DNA of 64,000 nucleotides, from assembly GCA_004794655.1 (NCBI GenBank), contig SMMW01000614.1, positions 6,188,501-6,252,500 of the forward strand, read 5' to 3'. The notes beneath the pieces were generated by a model. That model searched no databases and had not been told where the DNA came from. It was given only the letters and a program-made list of their open reading frames with translations. Numbering within the stretch: position 1 is the first letter of the stretch; the number at the start of each line of letters is the position of its first letter. The stretch is from Marisa cornuarietis (taxonomy: Eukaryota > Mollusca > Gastropoda > Architaenioglossa > Ampullariidae). The position numbers were made by a program, and so were the translations under genes. Positions 13,725 through 26,302 of this stretch are shown here, in pieces.

Positions 13725-13930
13725 CCAGATGCACTTGCGGGCGTCAGCAGCAGGCTGGCATCACGAGCTTGTGCCGAAGACTGTAATCCTAATCTGGTGA
13801 CACGAAGGGCGCATTGCCCTGCAGGGTCGGATGGCTTTGATTGGCACTTCCCGGGGAGGATTAAAGACTTTCTTTGATCTCGCCGGCAATGGCGCTAACT
13901 GGCGTCTCTAACGGCTTCTGGAATGGCACG
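13725..13930. promoter_or_regulatory. Candidate cis-regulatory block
   Basis: Balanced, low-repeat sequence. It has CTTTGATT at 13835 and CTTTGATC at 13872, both good TCF/LEF matches 37 bp apart. Conservation is not testable here. Confidence 0.25.
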
Positions 13931-14312
13931 AGAAGCATGTTTTGTGACGCGCGGCGTGTGCGCGCTTGTGTGTGTGTGAGAGAGAGAGTGCCTGTGTGTG
14001 TATGTGTGTGTGTGTGTGGGAAAGAAAGAAAAACGGAGAGGGGGAGGTTAGGTTTCAAAGGAGTAATGAGGAAAGAAGCAAATGAAATCTTTCATGTTCC
14101 CCACCCCAGCCCGCTCCTTGGAATGGCTGCAGAGGGGCAAAGATTCTGGTGAACCAAGGGATGGAAACCAAGTCCACTGTGCACAAATTCTTTGAGACAT
14201 CGTCTCGAAGGCTACACAAAACGATGGCATCGATGTACACGAAACAATGATGGGACGAGGGTGTGGGTGTGAGAGAGAGAGAGTGTGTGTGCGCGCACGT
14301 GTGTGTACGCTT

Positions 14313-14655
14313 GATACTATGATGATGATGATGATGATGATTTATATTGCGCAGGTATCCATTCAAAAGAATGCTCATTGCGCAGGAAAAACAGAAGAGA
14401 AGAAAAAAAATAAAACGACAGGAAAGTAACAAATAATAAAGACGGAAATGGTGCTAGGTTGTTGAAGTCTGTCTTAAGTAAACAAATGAGTCTTCAGTCG
14501 TTTCCGAAACGTGGTTGCTGAGGGGATGGTGGAGAGTGACGATGGCAGAGCATTCCACAGCTTAGGTGCCGCGTTTTTGAAGGCCCTGGCTCCAGTGCGC
14601 TTCTTGTTTGTGTCTTCCACTGCAGGGAGACAGAAGTGTGACTGGGAGCCAGAAA
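14313..14655 (-). mobile_element. LINE 3' end (non-LTR retrotransposon)
   Basis: On the minus strand a frame ends '...ARAFKNAAPKLWNALPSS' then '...TFRKRLKTHLFT' and a stop at 14474. This is the usual C-terminus of CR1/L2/Jockey-type LINE polyproteins. The 3' tail reads 'gcgcaatataaat' followed by (cat)7, a typical LINE terminus. It is 5'-truncated, with a CA-rich flank replacing the upstream part. Confidence 0.75.
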
Positions 14656-16189
14656 CATGTGTGGTGTTTGTGTGAGTGGTGTGTTTGTGTGTGGGTGTGT
14701 ATGATTGGTGTGTGTGTGTATATAGAAGTTGTGGAATTCTCATCTCGGGATTGGATTGACACATACATCGAATCGTCACCGTTCACTTTGTTTTTCATTC
14801 TTTTCTTCGTTCTCTCCCCCCCCCCTTTCTTGTCGCAAACGTCGGTTGTCTGTCAGCTGCCTCAGTATTGACTCCCGTCACGGTCCCATCCACATCAGGC
14901 AGCTTTGGGCTGAGCCTAGAGTGTCATCCGGCTTGCCCCTTCCTTCAACCCTCGTCACGTGCCCCCAGACGCTGCTGGTCTCCTGGGGCCTGACTTTGAG
15001 CTCGGAAAAGTCTCGCTTCACTGATTTTGCCCATCCATCCAACTTCTAACTTCCCTCTCCACCCCCACACGCTCCTCATCCAAGTCTCGCTTCGTCTGCT
15101 AGTAGAGCTCCTCCTCTCCCAAACACTCAGCCTTGCGCCTGCCTTTTAAAGCGGGTGCTAGGGCGAGGAGGGGTGGGAAGGAGTGTGAGCGAGGGTACCC
15201 TCGCTGCGGCGGCAGCCGCTTGCACACAGCGTAGGCAACAGAGGGAGAGAGGGTCCTCAAAGATGACGACGGAGGCGATGAGCTAATCAAGCCAACGTCC
15301 GGCATTCTCTCTTCCCCCCCCCCCTCACCCACTACAAAAAAAGGCGTGCGACAAGAGGAGATCAGCCGCGTCGCACTGCCGACTTGCAGCCCCTGCGAGT
15401 CAATCGGGCGAGGCGCGGGTACAATGGCTGTCAGTCTCTCGACCAGCGCCTTCATCACACGTCCCATCCGCCGGCCCTTTCAACGGCGCGTCGCTTCATT
15501 TGCTTTGATCCACGTACAGTTCCGGCGGGCCCCCATCGATCGATCTGCTTTTAGCGGCCGCCCATCCTCGCCTTACCCCCCACCACTACCACCCCACCTC
15601 CGCTCTGCACCCACACACTTACCCCCTCCCCATCGTTCCCTTCCACATACATCCTTCTAAGGAGGCGATCTTGTCTCCCCTCTCCGTCTCTCTTGGAGGA
15701 AGGCTAGTGCCTGTTGTGGAGGCAAAGTTTTGCCGCCGAGGTGAAAGAGTACCAAAAGGGTGGAATTAGAGGTGTGTGGACAAACGGACGTCTGTTGGGA
15801 CGAGATGGCATGGTCCCTGTCAGACGCTGTCATGGAAACGATCTCTTATTCACTCTGATCATCCGCTTGTTGTTTTTTTTTCTAGACTCTGCGTTATGGT
15901 AGTTTTTAAAAAGTTTTTAATCCTCTCTCCAAGTCTGTTCGCTGTCTTTGTCAAATCGGCAGTTTTCATCAGAACCAATAACCAGCAAGCAGTTCCTGTG
16001 TTTTCGCCACTTAACAAAATCCCTTTCCTTCTCACAAGTTAATATTTGTGTTTCTAGACCACCCGTACCCCCAATCAAAAAATGTATGCTTGGATTTCTT
16101 GTTTAGTCAAAGACTATTTCTTTGTACGTTTGTGAGCAGAAAGGTGGATGAAAGATCAGCTATCCTGAAAGAAAATCTCATTTGTTCCA

Positions 16190-16220
<31 letters not shown>
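16190..16220 (+). repeat. (CTGT)n microsatellite
   Basis: About seven imperfect tetranucleotide units. Confidence 0.85.
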
Positions 16221-16224
<4 letters not shown>

Positions 16225-19094
16225 ATGTCACACATACATAATCGCGCGTTCGCACGCTTGGAGTACTCTAACCATACAGAAAAAAGAAAGAAATGCACTC
16301 ACGATGCATATAAACTGGCACAATGAAGGTGCAGTAAGGGTTAGTGCAATACACCCTTCTAGCCCCTTGCCCAGACGACCGGTAATTCGAGCTCGCTTAC
16401 TGCCAGCCTACCCTGTGTTTATCCTTTGCTTAAGCAGTTAAGTCAGTACTGCTTACAACACGGGTATCTTACCTTTCGTAACAGGATTACGTTCTTATGA
16501 CAATGAAAGCATTTGTTATTTACCTAGGATTGTGTCCATAACTGATATAGAAGGCGAGTGAATGTAAAGCAGCAGAAACAGAGACGTGGACATGTTCGTA
16601 AGTGCGCGAAAGATATGCGCACAACTTTATCGTGTTCGGTACTTCCGGTTCAGACATTGCTTTTATGGGTGGGGTGTAAACAGTGCACACCTTTTCTGCA
16701 GACTGATGAAGTTTACAGTCTGTCCTGAAAATAGTTCTTTCAGAGAAAAGAAGCCATCTTTGTCCTAAATATTCTCAAATCGAGGAGAGTGCGAACAAGT
16801 GTCTGACAGCGGGGCACATACATGAGAGTAGACCCACGATAGAGCTACAGTAGAGGCGACCAAATTAAATTAAGAAGTAAAATTAAAATCAAGAGCATTA
16901 AGCAGATTTCTAAAGTGCAATAAAATAAACTTCTACATAAAACATCAAGCAGTTAAGACAGACAAAAAAAAGAGCACGCAGTATGGCTCGTTTGCTGGTG
17001 TTCATTTTCTTTGTGTAGTTTTTTTTATAGACGTACTGACATAATGCTATTTTCTGTTACATACATCTTATTGAGTAAATCTGGCATACAATGATTGTTT
17101 CTATACTTATATACGTACTATGTTTTTTCTGACATATTCATGTTTTTGAGTGAATTTGGCATAAAATGGTTATTTCTGTGAAGGTAGGCCACGCCTGTTG
17201 AAATTTACATTTATTATTAGTTGGTCAAGCAGTTAAGGGGAGTTGGTCATAAGAGAGGGGTGGTAGGGATTTCTTCTTCACGTGAAAAGGTCATGGTTGA
17301 TTTTCCATTTCTTAAGCTTTTTTATACGGGACTGGTTAAAATCGTTTTATTTTGGTAGTTAGACAGTTTATAAAAATGACAGCTGATAACAAATTGCATC
17401 TCGTAATCTGCAAATGCATCACACGCAAACATGACTTAAAATTGCTTTGGGTCGATATGCAACATATTTTACCTGCCTCTTTAACATATCTTCCTCGTCG
17501 TTTTGATTAACAAATCATGGATATAGTGCATTTTAGAACAAGGCGACAAATTGTTTTGGAAACTTAATTTTGCGTCAAGATCTTTTGGGCTTAAAAAAAC
17601 ATTTGGCGTTGAAAATGCGACGCATTTAGTAGAATTCGTATTGCGTACAAAAACGATTCGATCTTTTTTTAATCCCTATCTTTATTTTCTGGCTTGCCAA
17701 CAAAAATGCACATAAGCGATCATTTGTCAAACAATAGGGATAAGTATTGCAAAAATGACGAGAAAGGTGCACTGCCAAAAAAGTACACCATTCCACAAAA
17801 AAAACCCAAAACAAAACAAACAACAAAACAAAAAAACGAAAAAAAAATACCTTCTGCCTTGATTGACAACAACATTTATAAATGCTTGGTCACAATCTTC
17901 CTTTGAAACAGTACTTCTCAGTAATGTATTCAGCATAAATTTTAACAAAATCGCACGCTCTTCATTTTCATCAAGACTTTGTAGGTTCCCACCCACTAAA
18001 CTTTATGAATGCTAACTAAACCAGTTAAAGTTATTTGAATATACAACAATAAAATGATCAAGTTTCTACACATTGACATTTAGTACAACAAAGATTTCTG
18101 AAAGTGAAAGGCAGTGTTGATGCCGACCAAGTATCACACTTTGTTGAAACTTAAAAGACGCGCCTGGGAATTTTCACGTCTTCGTGAGTCACACATTTTC
18201 GTTTGTTCTGCTAAGAAAATTCGCGAGGAACAAAGCTGGGCATTTGAAACTAACTGAGGTTACATCTGGTTTGCTAACAATGTTTCGCCGATAGTTCATG
18301 TTTTTGTAAATATAGACGTTGCTCAGATACTACACACGTATAGCCAATAGCCCACATAAAAACCGGAAGAAGTCAGACCAGTAAATTAAGGTAAAGGTCA
18401 CATGCATGCATAATTCTCCGAGATTGCCATAAAGAAAGCGTAGAGATACGCAGTGGCAATGCATAGTTAAAGAGTTTACATTTACCGGTATTGTCCAGAT
18501 TCACGGCTCAGTGGCGATCCCAAGATTTTTGTGGTAGCATAATAAATACTGTCAGTAATAAATTGAAAATAATTATAAGAGGTAAAAATTTATGTTTTTT
18601 ATTTATTTTTTTATTTATTTAATATTTAACGATTAAACAAATACAAGGCTAGGAGCTGATTGTAACGAGTTGTTTTGACGTGATGGAGCTGCAACTGAGA
18701 AGAGGTCTTGAAGTATTTTTTCTTCAGAACATTAACACTAACGTAGATCATTGTACCTTGAATGTCAACAGTCAACAGAAAGATTAATTCTTGTTCTTCG
18801 CTATTACTATATGGACATTTGAAGTATATATTAGAAATACTTTTATAACCCGTCTCTAATTGATTACCGCTTTTTTAAACTTTGCGGTAAATGAAGCCCC
18901 AAGCCTTCTTAAAATTAAATGAAATTTATTTAAGGTTATTTATTCTCTTGCAGTTTCACTCATGTTTATTTGTTAAACTTAACAAAACAAACTGTTCTGT
19001 AGACCCATCTGTTTTCTTATCAGGAAAAAGCAGAGAATGTCGATAATCATGGTGTCGTGTGTATTGCATTTTGTGTGTGTTTTTATTTCTTCAG

Positions 19095-19221
19095 AACAAA
19101 GAAAACGCTGTGCGCTAGATGGTCAGACACCTTGTTGTCCAGTGTGTGGGCTAACACTGCGGTCAGGGGAGCTAGACGCACATTTGTCCATGGAGATTGA
19201 CAAGCTGGAACGCATCTGCAG
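19095..19221 (+). CDS. RNF220: RNF220 visible exon 1: CPVC zinc-binding segment
   Basis: The acceptor is tttcttcag|aacaaag and the donor is ctgcag|gtaaga. The exon starts with two bases completing a codon and leaves two bases for the next exon. It encodes 'QRKRCALDGQTPCCPVCG...', corresponding to the vertebrate 'KKKAAALFDSQAPICPICQ' region just before the first zinc-binding element. CPVC and the histidine 11 residues later are plausible zinc ligands. The fourth ligand is unclear, so this is an atypical finger. An ATG exists in frame at 19037, but it lies in the upstream intron before the acceptor and is not a likely start. The intron downstream is the longest visible one. Confidence 0.93.
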
Positions 19222-20989
19222 GTAAGAACACATTCAAAGCGCTAAAGCGACGAAAACGCTTTGCGTTTCATTATTATCTATCATCTGCCATCTACTAAGT
19301 ACTTATGCACACTTTTCTTATCTCGAACTGCTGCACATCCCGGCACTCAACAAAAGCTAGTTGCACATGTTTTGCGATGGTCAGCTCATTCTTCACTCTT
19401 TCTCAAAGTTCATTGTTGGAGGAGGGGTGATTTGAAAAACAAGTTCGTGTAGTTTTTTATTTTATTTTTTGTAATATGGAACATCTCGTACTACGCGGTT
19501 CCACCATGTTTCTGTGGAATACTTTTCAGGTATTAAGGTAAAAGACGAAGAATTAAATCTTTGGCGGCTCTAGTTCGAGATGTAGCTCTCTAAACTCTTA
19601 CAACTCAAGCTATGCATTGATTGGGGTTATAGGTAGTAGTGGCTCAAGCCAACACATATGGATTATTGTATCTACAATCAAAAGCATGTACAATCAGAAC
19701 AATACTATACCTTTAGCTGTACACAATAGTTTGTAGACGCGTATGCACAATGCCTAAAAATTGGTGTTTTTTGTTTTGTTTTGTTTGTTTGTAATGTACT
19801 GAGGATGAGAAACGTAGATGAATTTACTGTCTTGTATAAGAAATGGGAACGAACTACTCTTCGAGTAGCGTGTTTTGAAAATAGAGCGTGTAGGTTTGCT
19901 TCACCCAAAGGGGTATTTAGCTTAATACAGAAGAAAGGTGATGTTTCTTTTGCAAGTTTGACACATAGTAAGAAAAGCACAATCAAGGGACGTTCCTATT
20001 TTATTCTTTTTTTTATCTCGTCTACTATGTTTGCAAAATTTTACAAGCGTGTGCCTCGGATAATTTGTGTATTAGAATCGATTGTTTCTATGGACGTTCT
20101 AATCCAGCGTGAAACTGATCGATTCGTAGTGGCAGACCATTTTTTCAAATAATTTTTGAAAGAGTGTCGACACTTGGAGACCTGAAAATGTGTTCTGTGC
20201 ATCTAGCGCATTCGTTAATTAATTAATCAATCAATTAATCCTTAATTAATTTGCATAGCGAGCCAGGTGAATGGATAACATAGGATTTTTTTCTGGTGGC
20301 CAAAGAAGCTTACACGCAATTATTTGCGTGCATATTGTCATAATTTGTACGGTTTTTTCTGTCTGATATGTTTTCCTTTGTTTTTCTTTCGTTCATTAGT
20401 CCGGTCGTCACTGTTTTGTCTTCGTGTTGCATTGTTCCACTTCTTTTATTTTTTCAAACGAGTTCCTTTATGGAAAATGTACAGCTGGGATTGTTCTTGC
20501 TTTGACGCTTGATTGCTGCAACCGAGATGAGTTTTAAAAATGTAACACCACGTTGGAAAGGCAATGTAAAAGTGCCGGATTATAGTGTAAACACAAATGT
20601 TTCGGGTTTAAATGTGAGCAGTGACTGTTTATACCACAGAGCGTGCTACGTATTTGTCTCAGGATTTGAACCGTTCACTCGTGCATTTTGAGACAGAGAC
20701 ACATAGAGACAGGTTATGCTGTCAATCACCGACTTATAGTAGGCACACGGTAGGTTTATTTATTTATTTATTGTTTTCCGTGTAGAAAAAGCTAACATGC
20801 TTTGTCTTTGTGTCTGCTTCCAGCAATTCTTAGCCAGCAATCCCCTGAACCCTTCTGACTCCAGACGGTGAGTGTTGTCTGCCGGCGTGGCTGAAAGCTG
20901 GCCGCCCTTAAACGTAGCGAGAAATCGCGGAGAAAGAGTTGTCTAATGTGTGTCACGTGATATGCCTTTTTCGTGCTCTGTGCGGTGGG

Positions 20990-21260
20990 AAGACTGCAGA
21001 AGCTTCGCGGAACAAGAGGGCTGACGGCAATCAAAATCCCTGGCGAAGTCAATTAGGCCATTTACATACTGCCCCCCGAGAACAATGCAGACTCATAATT
21101 TCGCTGGATAGTTTTCAAGAGAAGGCGACTGGGCCCATTGACGGCCGTTTCCGGTCTGGGTCCGGCCATGTTTGTGCAAACAGCTGCCGCATGGAGTGAG
21201 AGGTGGTCAAGACCTTTTTCACTGGCCCCAAGGACGCGTGACTCGGTGTTTCGATGTCCA
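20990..21260. promoter_or_regulatory. Candidate cis-regulatory block
   Basis: Low-repeat, GC-balanced sequence inside the largest intron, with homeodomain-like 'gtcaattaggccatttacat' and an E-box-like CAGCTG. It contrasts sharply with the AT-rich flanks. Confidence 0.25.
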
Positions 21261-23710
21261 GGGTGATTCTGCCTAAAACAAAACAGAGAGAGAGAGAGAG
21301 CTTTCATTGCCCGTGGGGCCTTGGAGGGCTCTCTGGCTTCAGCTACAGTGAGTGATAAAATGAGGAGAAGTGGGTATCACGGGCGACCTTATTAAATTTT
21401 GCACACATTGTTATCGTTGTTCAGCCATCTGCTAACGTCTGGTGCTGGTGTCTGCGGCCGTGAAGGGAAGGGAGTGGTTAAAGGACCCTGGGAGTTGTGG
21501 AGCAGTTGGCAGCGAGTTTTATCTTGCGAGGGGTCTGTGAGCCCCTTCGGTTCCCTTACATCGCGCGAGCGAACAGAAATCTTGGTCCGATCATCGTCAC
21601 TGGGGTAGCAGTGACTTGGAGGGGGGTGGTGAATGTGCATTGTCGGAAATGAGGCGAGCTTCCGAGAGTTCACTTTCAGATAAAGATTAGAAAATAAGTG
21701 CGTGGCGGGAGGGAGGCATCCCCACCCGCGTTGATGACACTGCCCTTTTGTTGGCCGGGGCGTGAATTTGGTGATTGTCATCGGTCCAGTCCGGGATTTG
21801 GCGGGACTTGTGTACCCGGCGTGCCCTGCGCCCGTTCAAGGCGGAAATGCTGATTGATATGCGTATTAATGAGAGATTTAATTCTTGGGCGGGAAGGCAG
21901 GGGCGGGTGGGACGTGAGTGCTCTGGCGTTGACACTCAAGCGTGAATCACAGCCCGTGACGAGCAGCACCAGAAAATCAGAAAGGTCGACACGAAGAACA
22001 GCTGGATTAAATGGCCGCCAATTGGAAGGTCAAGAGAAAGAGCAAGTTGTGCCCCTTGGATGTCGGGAAGAATGGCACGAAGAAACGGGCGGGTGGGGGT
22101 GTGGTGACAAGGAAGCGGGAAGGAGGGGAATGAGGTGGGAAGGAGTTTGTAGTGCTTGAGTGCGGCTAGGGGATGCTCTCGACTGTCTCAAATGGTTCCG
22201 GTTGTAGGTCAGTACGACTTCCCTTCTGAGGTAGCGTCTGATCTGTCATCAGTCTTTTGCTTGGAAATAGAAAAGCAATTGAGTGGAATGACCTTCAGTT
22301 TCCACTGAGATCACGTTTTCTTTCCCGAGTTTGTTTTGTTGGATGCATCAACTTCAGTGATCGGTCCTCTGGGGAGAGAACTTAGCGTGTGTAAAAGCTC
22401 GTGCGGGACTTCAGAAATAAACGACTTCGACTTTGTAGCTCACTTGGCGGTCAACCGCTTGACAAACGGTGGCTTAATATTACGTTTCTAGTTGTTCTTA
22501 CGATCTTTAAATTCCTTTGTCAGAATATAATCAGTTTCTTTGCGCCTGATTTCACGTTATTTCTAGTTTTGCCTTCTATATTTTAAAGGGTTTAAAAGGG
22601 GGTATTTGTAAAGGAATATTAAGGAATGGTCATTAGATGGAGCGTGAGAAGCATTATTCTGTTGTCCACCATGAATCGCTGGCTTTAAAGGAAACTCTTA
22701 GATCATTTTTCAAGATACCTTCAAAAAAGATGTGTTATTATAATGTTAAGAGCTCACTCATTGAAAGTACTAAGCACTGCACAGAATTAGTACAAGATTG
22801 CTAAAGTAAGTGGCAACGAGGTTAAGTTAAAAAAGCTAGATTTTGTAAAATTATGAACACCGAGAATATTGCAAAACCGCGCTCGATTTAGAAGTGGTAC
22901 ATGATGACAAATATATTTGTTAGTGCATCCAAGCCGCATTATTTCGCAGTCATTTTCGCATTTTTTTCAGTTTCGAAGTTGACGAAAGATCAACTTTTTT
23001 TTTTTTTTTTTTTTTTTTTGCTTACACGCCTAAATTCCAGACGTTAAAAGTGAATAGGAAAATGTAGTCCAAAGATTTCAGCCTCAGTTAAAGAAAAGAA
23101 ACTGCCAGAATAAGAGAAAGTAAACATATTTTAAGCGATAAAACAAACAGGACAAGAGAAGATCAAGCTTGGATGCCATCGGAATGTTTAGAGTCTAACG
23201 TTTGGTTTCGTTCAAGCTTTGCAATTCATTGTAGCCGTCACCCTCCCTTCACCGGGGACAAAACGCGCTCACACCTTTGACTTTACACGGAGAGGGTTCA
23301 TTACTGCTCTCACTGGTCGCACCCTTTACAACGTAATGATACCCGTATACATTTCTTGCATATATTATTTCGACCTTTTGTCTGTGCTTGATGATGTTTG
23401 CGGAGCACGGCTGGTGTTATTCACCCAAATATTATTTTATACTGAGCTCAAGAGCTCAAGTCTGTGACAAAAATGCACCTCCACTAGACAAATCGTGCAG
23501 ATTTTTTTTTCTTTTTTTTTTTTTTGGTAGTATTAGTGCCCGTTGCACACTGCATGCGACAGGAAACACTCAGAACACGTCATTTTTAAAAAGAATTTTC
23601 CTTCCCTTTCACGTGAAAGAGCCTTGTCCACTAGGTGACGAGCAGACAAACAAAGGTCAGTGACCGTTGACAGTGAAGCTAACGCTGCTAGAAGAGTGTG
23701 GACGGGTTGA

Positions 23711-23758
<48 letters not shown>
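23711..23758 (+). repeat. (GCT)16 trinucleotide repeat
   Basis: Sixteen uninterrupted GCT/CTG units lie within the largest RNF220 intron. The open frames through it (poly-Ala on the minus strand, poly-Leu or poly-Cys on the plus) have no exon support. Confidence 0.95.
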
Positions 23759-23759
<1 letters not shown>

Positions 23760-24946
23760 GCAGACGGCTACGCATGGCTGGGCCGTTAAGGAGCCGCTAG
23801 TCGCTTTGAAGAAGCGACCACCTTCTGTTGGCTTCCTCTGTTCTGGAGATGAATAGCTCGATTTCCCACGTGGCCTGCCCAGTCGCTGTCGTATTAATCA
23901 ACAGTTGCGTTCATCAAGCTGCTAATAGGAGGCAAAAGAAAAAAAAAAGCATCGAATGTAGTTCAGGGGTAGAAGTTAGGCAGGGTCAGACCTCGGATGT
24001 CGGCAGATTTTCTTTTGCTGTAGAGGCCCATGTGTTTGCTCCATGGCGCTTTCTAAAGATGAGAAATTTAACAAACTTCATGGACAGGCAGTTTTAGTAT
24101 TTGCTGGTACTACCCCGTTCGTCTGGGAAAAGGGGGCCGAGTTGCCCAGGTGTGAAATTTGTTGGCTGCAGACACCCCAGCAACATCAGTGATACGGACA
24201 GCCATCCTGATTTCCAGTCAAGATGTTCGTGTGGTTTCTAATTTCCGCTATTTAATGCACGGGGATAACATTGTGGTTGTTGTTGTTTTTTTGTTTTTTT
24301 TTTTGACGTAAAATCCCTTTGCAATTAATAGTATAGTCGAATAATAAAAATTCTTAAGAACTATGTGCGATTTACTCGGAGCACGCAGAAAGTGCTTCCT
24401 CGGATACAGTTCGCTGTAGCACTACAGTTTTGCTTGCTATCTTTGGTGTTAAAATGAAAAGAGACTGGGTTCATAAAGACATTCATTTTATATTTTTTAG
24501 AATTTTTTTTCTACCCGTCCTTTTATTCAGAAGACCCTTGTTTCTGTATGTAAGCATGTGTGAACTTGTTTGTCGTCAGCTCTGTGGCTTGCTCATGCAC
24601 CTTCTTGTCATAAAAAATGTATACATCAATCAAAACATTGTCCGACAGATGGTACCTGTAGATTACACAGTAGTGTGTGTTATCGTATGAGATAACAAAC
24701 AGCAAAGATGCGACAACTGCAATACTAGAATTGCTACTACTAAATAATAAAAGTAAGTAATAAGAATATTGATCAGAAGAAGAATCGGTTAAATCGATTT
24801 CACTTCTTGGTGTAAAAGTTTGGCATGCTGCTGGATTCCTACGCGATCCGGAAGAAGAGCTTTTCCATAAAAGGACTTATGGGACTTGCGGATTCTACTA
24901 AACCTATACATGTCTGGACAGCATTTAAGTATACATTGGAAAAATA

Positions 24947-25533
24947 TGGAAAAAGAAGGTCAAAGACCAACCAATCAGTGCGCTCGTAGCAATGGCCTTC
25001 TTCGTTCTTGTGCAGCTACAAAACTATGCAGTTCAAGAGGAAAACCATAAGTCTAAGGGTCGAGTAGAATAGTACCCCTACCCCCTTTGTTTTTTTGGTT
25101 TTTTTTTAAACGTCTGACCACCCGCATTTTCTTCCAAACAGAATACGAGAGGGAAGGAGATTTCGTGCGCATGGCATTCAGCACTCACTCTCAGCTTGAC
25201 GGCGGTCTGGTATCCCTAATTTATTGCAGGTAGTGGGGTGACCAGTGTCTCGTATTGCGCCCTGCCCTTCCCTTTGTCCGGTAAAAGTACACACATTTCA
25301 AGACTTACCAGTAATAGGATTAAAGAAGGAGAAAGGGAGGTTAACAGACGGTCACTGGATTCATTACACATTTGAACAAAACAAAACAACACATTCAGCG
25401 ATCAAAACTTTTTTGTCTCTACGATCCCATGCTAATCAACAATGAAGTCGCAGACGACTCTCCGGCAAGAACGAAGAAGGCCATTGATTGCTAAGAGCGC
25501 AGTGATTGGTTGGTCTTTGACCTTCTTTTTCCA
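24947..25533. mobile_element. Non-autonomous TIR DNA transposon (~587 bp), TA duplication
   Basis: Terminal inverted repeats of ~65 bp begin TGGAAAAAGAAGGTCAAAG on the left (24947) and end with the reverse complement at 25533. 'accaaccaatca' and 'ggccttcttcgttcttg' lie within both arms. TA flanks each end, consistent with a Tc1/mariner- or PIF-like MITE. There is no transposase. Confidence 0.75.
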
Positions 25534-25582
25534 TATGCAAATGAGCCAGCCTCGTTCCGTATACATTTCAAGTCAGAAGTTA

Positions 25583-25874
25583 TGCAATCTATAAATATAG
25601 ATCTCAAATGTATAGCTAGAATGCATTCTATAGCTAAAGAATTGAAAGGTATATATAAAATGAATTGGATAGCAACTTCTGAGTATAATATAAATGAAAC
25701 ACTTCAGTTTTTTACCGAGTTTTTTTCTCTCTCTAGCTTTACATTGCAATGAATAGCTATAGAATGCAATCTATAAGTATAGAGAATTGTATAAATATAA
25801 AATGCAATCTATAAGTATAAAATGCAATGTATGGCTAGAAATAGCAAATTTGAGAAAATTCCCCTCTTGGCGCC
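25583..25874. repeat. AT-rich repeat cluster ending in a shared 23-mer
   Basis: 'atgcaatctataa(a/g)tata' recurs at 25583, 25763, 25803 and in part at 25821. The last 23 bases (25852-25874, starting gagaaaattcccctcttgg) are identical to the reverse complement of 30399-30421 in the inverted repeat at 30.4 kb. Confidence 0.6.
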
Positions 25875-26149
25875 CTATAAGTTACAGCAAATCTGTACAC
25901 AAGATTTGATACGTAAAACAAAACAATAGGTTACATTAGTTAAAGTTGGATAAGAAGGAATGTGAAATATTATTATTTATAAATCGTATCCGCTGAACTG
26001 TCTGTAGTGGTATATTCAACAGCACTAGCAGAAATCTGAATTACATGTTTCTTGAATAATATTATCATATTGATTACGAAAAACTTCAACATTCATAGTA
26101 CATATCAACAAAACAGCCGTTTGTAATGAGGATGTTTGCTGATCACAGT

Positions 26150-26302
26150 GTCGAAATTATTAACCTTGACCTCCATTGAGGCTGATGACTCCAGCTGGGT
26201 GTTATCTGCAACAGCAACGTTTCTATGAACTGTACATTTGTCTTCATTCTTTGGCCATCTGAAACCATCGCCGTGATATAGCGTTAGTTGCTAGCACGGC
26301 GT
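26150..26302 (+). mobile_element. SINE 3' end
   Basis: 'gcgttagttgctagcacggc' followed by 'gttaaccaaccaacc' is a standard molluscan tRNA-SINE terminus. The promoter end is not clear. Confidence 0.4.

Larger units (their letters stand above)
1..19094 (+). other. Non-coding region 5' of first visible RNF220 exon, probably a long intron
   Basis: No exon similar to the RNF220 N-terminus was found in any + frame. The longest open frame (5187-5651, 154 codons) has no family resemblance and lies in GC-rich sequence where chance frames are long. The stretch mixes AT-rich sequence (1-760, 1680-2260, 9000-9720, 16860-19030), GC-rich low-repeat blocks (about 4280-6990, 13350-13950, 14880-15620) and the repeats listed separately. 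Because the gene continues upstream of 19095, this is most simply intron. A promoter within it is not excluded. Confidence 0.6.

Noticed and set aside
19037..19094. ATG at 19037 as an alternative RNF220 start
   Set aside because: It encodes a hydrophobic stretch unlike the family and is followed by a good acceptor exactly where similarity begins, so it is intronic.
23533..23775. Poly-Ala frame on the minus strand
   Set aside because: Produced by (GCT)16; no exon signals and it lies within an RNF220 intron on the opposite strand.
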